64,000 nucleotides of DNA from Rickettsiales bacterium UBA4311 (GTDB lineage Bacteria; Pseudomonadota; Alphaproteobacteria; Rickettsiales; Deianiraeaceae): positions 96,040 to 160,039 of the forward strand of contig DGUL01000002.1 in the NCBI GenBank assembly GCA_002394665.1. The letters are read 5' to 3'. Within the stretch, counting starts at the first letter, position 1; the number at the start of each line of letters is the position of its first letter. The notes under the pieces are model-generated. The model did not search any database, was not told the DNA's origin, and saw nothing but the letters and a program-made list of their open reading frames with translations. Both the position numbers and the translations under genes were made by a program. Below, one piece after another: positions 54,178 through 61,831 of the stretch.

Positions 54178-55152
54178 GTGTTATTTTTGGATGGCAAGAA
54201 GATGAGCGGAGAAGGTGCTTTTAAAACGATGTTTTGTTTCTTTTCCGTAGTCTGTTTGTCGTCCCTTTGTCTTGTTTTTGGCGGTTGTGCTTCTGTTGTT
54301 TCGCGAAAATTGCCACAATGGGTAAATAATCCGTTGGCGAATTGCGAAAATGGTTTTATGTGTGCTGTTGGCGAAGGTAAAAGCATTGTATTAGCGTCTT
54401 CAAACGCAAGAAGTGAGCTTGCCAAGCAGTTTTCCGTGAATATTAAATCTAATTCGTCTTTTTCAATTTCACAAAAGAATAACAACGACGAGCAAAGTGC
54501 AAGTTATTTACTGTATGAAGGAGTTAGTGAAATGCTTTCCGGCGTGATTATAAAAGAAGTTTATAACGATGGGGCAGGAAATTGTTATGCTTTTGCTGTT
54601 GTTGATAAAAATAAACTTGAAAATGAGGCGCTTTTGAAGGTAGAAAACATAGACAATGAGCTACAAAATAATATTGTGGTTCGCCCTGTTCCGGTGAAAA
54701 AACTTAAAAAGTTAATCGTAGCAAGGCAAGAGAAAAATCAAAAATATATGGGTTTAACCGGCAAGTCTGTCGCTGAAAAAATTACGATGAAAGATGTTCG
54801 TAAAGCAAAAGGTGAGCCGAATTTTTACCGCTTGGAGGAAATAAAAAACGATACTTTAAATTTACAGGAATTTATTCGTAGCGAGACAATAGAGCATCTT
54901 GATAAGATTTCAAAAGATGCGGAAAAAGTTATTTCTGGCGATGTGAATATAAAGAAGCAGTATTTGAATGTTGATGGGTTTGAAAAATATGAGGTTTTTG
55001 TTAGTTTAGCTTGCAAACAAGGTAATAAAACCATTGGCAACATTCGTGTGAATAAGAGCGGAACAGGCAGAAATAAACAACAAGCCATTGATGTCGTAAA
55101 AGAGGAGATATTTAAAGAAATAAGTGAAAAAATTGACAGCTTGTTAATGTAA
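54178..55152 (+). CDS. LPP20-family lipoprotein
   Basis: The signal peptide ends in the lipobox FGGC near residue 37. The LPP20 domain follows: LPQWVNNP, then GFMCAVGEGKSIVLASSNARSELAKQFSVNIKS, typical of the family. A second half of similar layout (from about 185) contains IGNIRVNKSGTGRNKQQAIDVVKEEI. The 324-residue length is longer than LPP20 itself, so it may carry two related domains. The role is unknown; the cluster with an LpoB-like gene suggests an envelope or peptidoglycan role. The start may be the internal ATG of MSGEGAFK (54202). Confidence 0.68.
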   Translation: MLFLDGKKMSGEGAFKTMFCFFSVVCLSSLCLVFGGCASVVSRKLPQWVNNPLANCENGFMCAVGEGKSIVLASSNARSELAKQFSVNIKSNSSFSISQKNNNDEQSASYLLYEGVSEMLSGVIIKEVYNDGAGNCYAFAVVDKNKLENEALLKVENIDNELQNNIVVRPVPVKKLKKLIVARQEKNQKYMGLTGKSVAEKITMKDVRKAKGEPNFYRLEEIKNDTLNLQEFIRSETIEHLDKISKDAEKVISGDVNIKKQYLNVDGFEKYEVFVSLACKQGNKTIGNIRVNKSGTGRNKQQAIDVVKEEIFKEISEKIDSLLM

Positions 55153-55261
55153 ATTGATATAGTTGTTGGTTTTTTGATTTATTGTTTAGATTGACTTGGC
55201 CGATTGGGCGGTTGGTTAGTTTTATTATTGGTTTTGTTGTTTTGTTTATTTTATTTGTTTT

Positions 55262-55900
55262 ATGGTTAGTTTTAAAAGTATGTTAAGTTGTAAAAAAGTG
55301 GTTTTATGTGTTGCGGTTTTAGCATTAGCAAGCTGTGGGCCAAAAATAAAGGCTCAAAGAATGTCAACGTCTGCGGGTGATGAAAAAGCTATGTCAATAA
55401 CCGATAATTGGGTTGCAACCGATACGACAAATGCAATTCAAGAAGTATTGAAACAAATGCAAAATAATAAGAGTTATAAGAGATATATGGCAAAATTTGG
55501 CGATAAAACACCGAAAGTATTTATTGCCGAGGTTCAAAACAACACAGCCGAAGCATATTTTCCAATTCAAGATATGAATGACGAATTGCTTAACGAACTC
55601 TCTGCCAGCGGAGACTTTACATTGATAGACGAACAAGCAAGAAATCGTATTTTAAAAGAAATTAAATATCAAAACGACGGAATGGTTGATGCTAATGATG
55701 TCAAAAAGATTGGCAAACAAGCAGGTGCAGATTTGCTGATATTTGGTAATATAAATATGAAGCCAGAAATGTTGGCAGGTCAGACATTAAAGGAGTATTC
55801 TGTAAATATTCGCATGACTGACTTGCAAACCGGTACGGAAGTTATGAGAGCAAGATATAAGACATCAAAATATTCTGAAAGAAGCGGCTACGGCTGGTAA
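55262..55900 (+). CDS. LpoB-like lipoprotein (penicillin-binding protein activator)
   Basis: LpoB proteins are outer-membrane lipoproteins that reach through the periplasm to activate penicillin-binding protein 1B-type synthases. The lipobox LASC is at about residues 22-25. TPKVFIAEVQNNTAEAYFPIQDMNDELLNELSASGDFTLIDEQARNRILKEI (from about residue 80) matches the LpoB core, and GADLLIFGNINM follows. The 212-residue length fits. It stands in the same order with LPP20-like and COG3014-like genes as in some other Gram-negative bacteria. Confidence 0.78.
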   Translation: MVSFKSMLSCKKVVLCVAVLALASCGPKIKAQRMSTSAGDEKAMSITDNWVATDTTNAIQEVLKQMQNNKSYKRYMAKFGDKTPKVFIAEVQNNTAEAYFPIQDMNDELLNELSASGDFTLIDEQARNRILKEIKYQNDGMVDANDVKKIGKQAGADLLIFGNINMKPEMLAGQTLKEYSVNIRMTDLQTGTEVMRARYKTSKYSERSGYGW

Positions 55901-55916
55901 TTTTTGAAATTTTTTT

Positions 55917-57554
55917 ATGTTTTTGAGCGGAAGGGCTGGTTTTGTTTGGGTTTCTTGTGTAGCATTGGTTTCCGCCTCTTGCAGTAAGGGAGGGTATAGA
56001 CAAAATCAGGCACAACTTTCCGCAATGTATAAACAAGGGCAATATTCCAAAGCAAAAGAGCTTGTTGTAAGTGATGAGTTTTTGCCAGATAAGGACGAAG
56101 TTTTGTTAAAAACCCTTGAGGAAGGCATGGCGTACCTATCAAATGGCAATGCTTGTATTGCAACAAAAATTTATGACAAAGCAAGTAATATTGTAAAGGA
56201 ACACTTTACTAAGAGTGCAACAAAGGAGGTTGCTTCTGGAACTGGTGCTACCGACGGAATATATTACGGACAGACATACGAGCAATCGCTTTTGAATTTT
56301 TATCAATCTTTGGCAAATTATAAGGTTTATAATACTGGTGTTTGCGAAAAATTTGTTCCAAAGAAAGACAAAAATCAGATTTCAACCAATGGCACTGAAA
56401 ACGATAACGCAAAGCAGGACATCAGCAATTCTGATTTAAATAAGATTGATTTAAAGAATATGGTAATTGAAAATCAAACTCTTGATAATCAAGCAAAGCA
56501 AGTATATCTTGGTGCTTCAAAAGCGAGTGTGATGTATTGGGACAGCTGGATGAAAGGAAGGGAAATACAATCAAACGACCAGTTGTATATGGATGATTTG
56601 CTTTTAAAGCTCTGGGGGGCGTTTATACACGAACAGGTTGGTACATCAAGCGATTTACAGATTGCAAAACAGCTTTACAAAGATGCTTTGAATGTCGCAA
56701 AGGTTCGTTATGCCATTTATAAAACGTTTAACAACAAAAACAAGGGCTTCATAGAGCATTTGAAGGAATCGCAAACAAGAATGCAGTATTTAGATGACAA
56801 AAATACATATTTAAAAGACGTGGTGGATTATGTGTATCGTCAATTAAAGCGATTAGAAAGTAAAAAGCAGACAAATTTGGCCATTGTTATCCAAGATGGT
56901 GTTGTTGCAGAAAAGATAGCCCAAAAGGAAATAAACCCCGTCTCTATCGCCGCGTTGGCTTTAACAAACAATGTTGCAGTTTTGGCTGGTTCGCTATTAT
57001 CAAAAGGCTATGAATTTGAAAAGCCTTTTATACAGCAATATGACAACAATTATAAATATTATTATTCATTGTGGCAGGGCAATAAGAAGATTGTTGAAAA
57101 ACCTGTGATACTGGCTGAACCAATTGCTGATATGGCATATGAAAACCTACAAGAGAAGATTAGCGGAATTGTGGCAAAAACGCTTGCAAAGGTGAACGCA
57201 CAATTGGTCGTTGGCTTGCTTTCTGCTTATTCGTCGTATATCGCACTGTCAAGTGTTGATGAGACGTTAGCTTTACTTTCTGCCGCTGGTGTGTTTGCTG
57301 GTTATAGCACAGTAATCCGCAATGCCGGGATAGTCGATACTCGTCAGTGGGTTTCTTTGCCGGCAAATATCTTTATCGCAACTGACAATATAAAAAGTGG
57401 CAAATATACGCTTAAAATAATGAAAAGAAAGAACGCGTTGAATGACAGAGTTGATAAAGGCATCGTTGTTGCAAAACAAGAGCAATTGGTTTATAAAAAA
57501 GACATCCAAATTGATGAAAAAGGAAAAACTACCTTTATTGATGTAAGGTTGTAG
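55917..57554 (+). CDS. COG3014-like lipoprotein
   Basis: The N-terminus carries a lipoprotein signal (lipobox SASC near residues 20-23). The mature part has TPR-like helices: MYKQGQYSKAKELV (about 36-49), then EGMAYLSNGNACIATKIYDKAS. A long helical region follows, with a C-terminal beta-rich region (ADMAYENL to the end). The layout and its place after an LpoB-like gene agree with COG3014-type proteins, whose function is not established. The 545-residue length is somewhat larger than those I recall. A hydrophobic pair of helices lies near residues 435-475. Confidence 0.6.
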   Translation: MFLSGRAGFVWVSCVALVSASCSKGGYRQNQAQLSAMYKQGQYSKAKELVVSDEFLPDKDEVLLKTLEEGMAYLSNGNACIATKIYDKASNIVKEHFTKSATKEVASGTGATDGIYYGQTYEQSLLNFYQSLANYKVYNTGVCEKFVPKKDKNQISTNGTENDNAKQDISNSDLNKIDLKNMVIENQTLDNQAKQVYLGASKASVMYWDSWMKGREIQSNDQLYMDDLLLKLWGAFIHEQVGTSSDLQIAKQLYKDALNVAKVRYAIYKTFNNKNKGFIEHLKESQTRMQYLDDKNTYLKDVVDYVYRQLKRLESKKQTNLAIVIQDGVVAEKIAQKEINPVSIAALALTNNVAVLAGSLLSKGYEFEKPFIQQYDNNYKYYYSLWQGNKKIVEKPVILAEPIADMAYENLQEKISGIVAKTLAKVNAQLVVGLLSAYSSYIALSSVDETLALLSAAGVFAGYSTVIRNAGIVDTRQWVSLPANIFIATDNIKSGKYTLKIMKRKNALNDRVDKGIVVAKQEQLVYKKDIQIDEKGKTTFIDVRL

Positions 57555-57830
57555 GCTTTGACTTGCTTTTTTCTTGGTGTCCTTTCCAGTTTTAGTCCAT
57601 TTTGTTTATATTTATCTAATAATTTAGTGGTTTTTGTGTTGTTGCGTTGTTTTTTAGTCTTTTTCACTTGTTTTGTTTGTGTATATTTTAATTACTTTTG
57701 TTGATTTATTTGCCTATTTTAGGCATTCAGTCAGCTTGTTATAATTTTTGTTGTGAATTTGGTTTTTTTCATTGTCTTTATTCTGTTTGTCGGTTTTTTG
57801 GCTTGGTTTGTATTGTTGGATGTGTAGCCT

Positions 57831-59102
57831 TTATTTATTCTTTTTTTGATAATTTTCAGCGAACTCTTTCAGTTTTTTTATTGCCCCTTCCTCTATTTGT
57901 CTTATTCTTTCTTTTGAAACGCCGTATTTTGCACTTAGATCTTCCAGTCTAACTTTGCCATTTTCGTTCAAATATCGCTCAAAAATAATATCTCTTTGTC
58001 GTTCATTCAGTATTGACAGGCTTTCAAGGAATATTTGTTTTTTTATACGCTCTTCTTGTTCAGTCTCGATGGCAGCAACAAAATTATTATTTACGTCCAG
58101 AGTGTCAATTACGGATGCTCTATTGTCTTTTTCCGCACTCATTGGAGCATCAAGAGAGGCCTCACGATTATTTATTGAATTAACGACATCGTTATATTCT
58201 GCGTTGTTTAGCCCAAAATAGTTGGCGATTTTTTTATCTCTTTCAATAGCATCTGTGTTTTTACCTATACCGAGCATTTTTTTAACTCCACTGAAATTAA
58301 ACAATAATTGCTTTCTTACCGCTTGCGAGCCCACTTTGACGGCATTCCACGATTTTAAAATAAATTCTTGTATTTTTGCCTTTATCCACAGGGATGCGTA
58401 GGTTGAAAATCTTGCTTTTTTTGAGCGGTCAAATTTTTGCAATGCAGTCATTAGTCCAAGGTTGCCTTCTGCGATTAAATCCATCATATTTATGCCAAAT
58501 TTTTTATATTGCATCGCGATTTTCACAACAAGTCTTAAATGGCTCATTACTATTGCTTGTCCGGCTTTTTGATTGCCTTCGTCAATATATTGGTTAAAAA
58601 GCTTGACTTCCTCCTCTTCTGTCAACAATGGAAATTGAGAAATTTGTCTTATGTAAGCCCCGACGATATCTTGCTCGGTATTGTTGCCTGATTTTACCAA
58701 CCCATTAGATGTTGGCAATCTATTTTTGTAATTTTCATCGTTCTCTTCAATCATTAAATTATTTCCCGTCGTGTTTTCATCCAATAAGCTCCCATTTTCC
58801 ATAACCACAAGCGAATTTTCTTGCTCTTCAATGTTTTGGATTTGCGTATTTTGTCTTGCAATTAGTTCTTTATTAACTTTTTTTGTGGTTTTTTTTGTGC
58901 TTTCTTTAATGTTGTCGCCTGTGCTGTCTGTGTTTTTACTCGTTTTTTTAATATCTTTTTTCATACCTTTCGGCTTGTTGATTATTTTATTTTGAAACCT
59001 TTTTTTTGAGGTTGTCGTTGTGGTTTTGTCGTGCTCTGCCTTGTTTGTGCCGTTCTTGTTTTTACTATTGTGCTTAATTTTAATTTCGTTTTTTTTTGCC
59101 AT
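57831..59102 (-). CDS. rpoH: RpoH-type (sigma-32) sigma factor with long N-terminal extension
   Basis: This is a heat-shock-type sigma factor. The conserved part begins at about residue 145 with VGAYIRQISQFPLLTEEEEVKLF (region 1.2). It continues through DLIAEGNLGLMTALQKFD and FSTYASLWIKAKIQEFILKSW (region 2), the RpoH-box-like RKQLLFNF, and LNERQRDIIFERYL with KYGVSKERIRQIEEGAIKKL (region 4). The first 140 residues are a Lys/Asn/Thr-rich, likely disordered extension absent from ordinary RpoH (about 290 residues). The extension may be regulatory, or the true start may lie internally. It lies downstream of tsf in the same orientation. Confidence 0.88.
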   Translation of the reverse strand: MAKKNEIKIKHNSKNKNGTNKAEHDKTTTTTSKKRFQNKIINKPKGMKKDIKKTSKNTDSTGDNIKESTKKTTKKVNKELIARQNTQIQNIEEQENSLVVMENGSLLDENTTGNNLMIEENDENYKNRLPTSNGLVKSGNNTEQDIVGAYIRQISQFPLLTEEEEVKLFNQYIDEGNQKAGQAIVMSHLRLVVKIAMQYKKFGINMMDLIAEGNLGLMTALQKFDRSKKARFSTYASLWIKAKIQEFILKSWNAVKVGSQAVRKQLLFNFSGVKKMLGIGKNTDAIERDKKIANYFGLNNAEYNDVVNSINNREASLDAPMSAEKDNRASVIDTLDVNNNFVAAIETEQEERIKKQIFLESLSILNERQRDIIFERYLNENGKVRLEDLSAKYGVSKERIRQIEEGAIKKLKEFAENYQKKNK

Positions 59103-59258
59103 CTCTTTAATCTAAAACACAATCTTGTTAATAAAAATCCAGTTTTATAGTAAATTTTTATCTTGTATTTTTATACTTCCCGCCCCACTCTATCCTCTTT
59201 TCCTTTTATAATTTTATTTATATTTTGCTCTGTTTGCTATCGTCGTTAGACACAAGAG

Positions 59259-60101
59259 TTAAACTGACATTCTGCAAAATGACAAAATCTCCAAGTTGAC
59301 ACCATTGGCTTTATTAAAGTTTGCGATTACATCTTTAATTTTTGTTTTATTATCAATTACGAAGACTTGGTTGAGAAGAATGTTTTCCTCAAAGAACTTT
59401 CTCAATTTACCATCAACCATCTTTTTTGCAATATCCTCTGGTTTGTTTAGCTGTGCAACTTGTTCGCGATAAACAGCAAGCTCTCGTTCAATAACATCTT
59501 TGCCCACATCTTCTTCCTTCAAAGAAACTGGTGACATAGCGGTAATATGCATATTTATTTGCTTCAATAAATTAGCAGATGCTTCGTTGTTGTTATCCTT
59601 TGCAATAATTAACGAAACAATTTTGCCGATGTTGTCTTTTCCGTCGGCTTTATTATGAACGTAATAAGAGAAACTTTCACCATTGCCAAGCTCGAAAACT
59701 TTTACATCACCAATTGTTATATTTTCACCTAATACTGCAATTTGCTCCAAAATATTGTCCTTTAATCTGTTTGACAGCTCTTCTACCGATTTAATGTCTT
59801 CGTCAAGTGCAACTTTTGCAGATTGCTCCAAAAGATTTGTAAATTTATCATTTTTTGCGACAAAGTCTGTTTCGCAATTCATTTTTACAATAACGACTTT
59901 ATTGCCATTATTAACAACGCAACAAAAGCCCTCTTTTGTCGCTCTATCAGCTTTTGAGACAGCTTTTAAAGCTCCACTTTTTCGCAAAAAATCAAAAGCT
60001 TTTTCAATATCATCACCACATTCTTCCAAAGCTTTTTTACATGCCATCATCCCGGCTCCAGACATTTCTCTTAATTGTTTCACAAGGGTTAAATCACTCA
60101 T
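59259..60101 (-). CDS. tsf: Elongation factor Ts
   Basis: EF-Ts recycles EF-Tu from its GDP to its GTP state. MSDLTLVKQLREMSGAGMMACKKALEECGDDIEKAFDFLR is the N-terminal TEF-binding region. VKMNCETDFVAKNDKF (about residues 70-85) is the second signature, and the C-terminal coiled-coil part contains LNKPEDIAKKMVDGKLRKFFEENILLNQVFV. The length of 280 residues is normal. The ATG at 60101 begins the conserved sequence; a start at 60119 would add six residues. It lies 23 bases after rpsB, the standard arrangement. Confidence 0.96.
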   Translation of the reverse strand: MSDLTLVKQLREMSGAGMMACKKALEECGDDIEKAFDFLRKSGALKAVSKADRATKEGFCCVVNNGNKVVIVKMNCETDFVAKNDKFTNLLEQSAKVALDEDIKSVEELSNRLKDNILEQIAVLGENITIGDVKVFELGNGESFSYYVHNKADGKDNIGKIVSLIIAKDNNNEASANLLKQINMHITAMSPVSLKEEDVGKDVIERELAVYREQVAQLNKPEDIAKKMVDGKLRKFFEENILLNQVFVIDNKTKIKDVIANFNKANGVNLEILSFCRMSV

Positions 60102-60124
60102 AAAAGATAATACAAACAAAATTA

Positions 60125-60946
60125 CTATTCACTTTTTTCGCTGTTATCAGCAACTTCTTCGTTATTGTTTTTGGTGTCTTCTTCTGTATGCTTGTCATCT
60201 TTTTTCTTTTTCAAAGCTTTCGCCATATCAATTCCGGCTTCTTTTGTGGTTTCTTGTGAACCAGCTAATATTGCTTTTGCGAATTCATCACAGAAGAATT
60301 TCGCAATTGCACTGCTTTCGTCATTTGATGCAATTGGGTAAGTTATGCCGTCCATATCAACGTTTGTATCAACCAATGCAATCGTTGGGATGCCAAGGGA
60401 AACAGCTTCTCTTACCGCCAAATAATCAACCTTTGTATTTAAAACAATAACCAAATCTGGATGCCCGCGTAAATTCATTAGGCCACCAAAGCTTGCCATA
60501 AGTTTATCCCTTTTTTTGGTTAAAGTAATTATTTCTTTTTTTGTTAGATTGTTTTCCTCATCTTCAAGGGCTTTATTGTGCGAAATGAGTGTTTTAATAG
60601 ACTTAGAAACGGTGTACCAGTTTGTCAAAATTCCGCCCAGCCAACGATCGGTGACATAAAATTGTCCGCATTTTTCGGCACATTCTTTCACTATTGGTGC
60701 GATTTGCGGAGCCGTTCCGACGAATAAAATCTTTTTATTTGTTTTACCACATTTATAACAGCAGTCCATTGCTTGCATTGCGCTGGCGTAGGTTTTTCTT
60801 ACATCAATGATACTTATGCCGTTTTTTGTTCCAAAAACATAATCTCTCATTTTTGGATTTAGAGCTCCGACTTTATGCCCGAAGTGCACACGTAAGTCTA
60901 TCAAATCTTGAATTGTGAATTGTGCTGAATATTCCACATTAGCCAT
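60125..60946 (-). CDS. rpsB: 30S ribosomal protein S2
   Basis: S2 is a small-subunit ribosomal protein. The sequence starts MANVEYSAQFTIQDLIDLRVHFGHKVGALNPKM, with the conserved GHK, then YVTDRWLGGILTNWYTVSKSI (about residues 96-116) and LPDLVIV-type (HPDLVIVLNTKVD) and GIPTIALVDTNVD blocks. The C-terminal 35 residues are a Lys/Glu/Asp-rich tail. A length of 273 residues is usual. It forms the conserved rpsB-tsf pair. Confidence 0.97.
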   Translation of the reverse strand: MANVEYSAQFTIQDLIDLRVHFGHKVGALNPKMRDYVFGTKNGISIIDVRKTYASAMQAMDCCYKCGKTNKKILFVGTAPQIAPIVKECAEKCGQFYVTDRWLGGILTNWYTVSKSIKTLISHNKALEDEENNLTKKEIITLTKKRDKLMASFGGLMNLRGHPDLVIVLNTKVDYLAVREAVSLGIPTIALVDTNVDMDGITYPIASNDESSAIAKFFCDEFAKAILAGSQETTKEAGIDMAKALKKKKDDKHTEEDTKNNNEEVADNSEKSE

Positions 60947-61048
60947 AATCAACGGGCGGAGTGAAAGAATAACATTTTAATTTGCAAGTGTTTTTGATTA
61001 CGACTCCGATGTTTTGCATTTGGAGTTTGAGGCAAGAGATTAAAACAA

Positions 61049-61741
61049 TTAAAATGAGCTTAAATTGTTCTCTGTGATGAATTTATTGTGTTGCTCGATT
61101 TCTTCGGTTGAGAGTGAAAATTTATTTTCTCTTTCCAGAGGCGTTGCTCTGTGTGATATGCCAACGAAGTCCAGTTCATCAAGCTGGTTGTTTATGTTTG
61201 CGTTTTTTTCCATCAACTTAACAAAGACGTCTGCTAAAATTTGACTATCCAATAAAGCTCCGTGTCCTTCTTTGCGACGTTCTTCCAGAGAGATGGAAAA
61301 CTTTTCGCAAAGCATATCAAGGGTTGCTTTTTGCCCCGGAAATTGTCTTCTTGCCAAGTCCAATGTGTCTATAATTTCAAATTCCGAAAGTGTAGGCATC
61401 CCTTCTTGAACAAGCTGGTGATTTAAAAACTTTATATCAAAGCCGGCATTGTGAGCCACTAATATGGTTTTTTCGCAAGGCTGACTTGGTGTTTTTAGGA
61501 AGTTCAAAAAATCAGGAATGATTTCTTTAAATGTTGGTTGATTTTCAACCATTTCATTTGTTATGTGAGTTATATCAATAGCATCTTGTGGGATTTGTCT
61601 TTCCGGGTTTATTAGTTGTCTGTAAGTTTTTCCGCTACGAGTTTTGTCAAACATTTCTACTGCACCAATTTCAATAAGTTTATCGCCACTAAAAGGGTCT
61701 AAACCCGTCGTTTCTGTGTCAAAGACAATATATCGTATCAT
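61049..61741 (-). CDS. dnaQ: DNA polymerase III epsilon subunit (proofreading exonuclease)
   Basis: DnaQ is the 3'-5' proofreading exonuclease of the replicative polymerase. Exo I is FDTETTGLDP (about residues 7-16) with the catalytic Asp and Glu, Exo II includes LVAHNAGFDIKFL, and Exo III is GHGALLDSQILADVF with the catalytic His and Asp. LCEKFSISLEERRKEGHGAL is characteristic of this family. The length of 230 residues is normal. The polymerase-binding C-terminal residues are present. Confidence 0.94.
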   Translation of the reverse strand: MIRYIVFDTETTGLDPFSGDKLIEIGAVEMFDKTRSGKTYRQLINPERQIPQDAIDITHITNEMVENQPTFKEIIPDFLNFLKTPSQPCEKTILVAHNAGFDIKFLNHQLVQEGMPTLSEFEIIDTLDLARRQFPGQKATLDMLCEKFSISLEERRKEGHGALLDSQILADVFVKLMEKNANINNQLDELDFVGISHRATPLERENKFSLSTEEIEQHNKFITENNLSSF

Positions 61742-61831
61742 TTTGTGAATTTGAATATTGAGTTTTTATATTTCAATCATTAACTTGATGACAAGTTTAT
61801 TGGTTTTTATTTTGGTTATTGCGGAAGATAT

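Noticed and set aside
57555..57830. Possible gene in the T-rich stretch between the COG3014-like gene and rpoH
   Set aside because: The 84-codon plus-strand frame is hydrophobic and Phe/Cys-rich because of T-richness and overlaps the rpoH 3' end; no start signal was seen.
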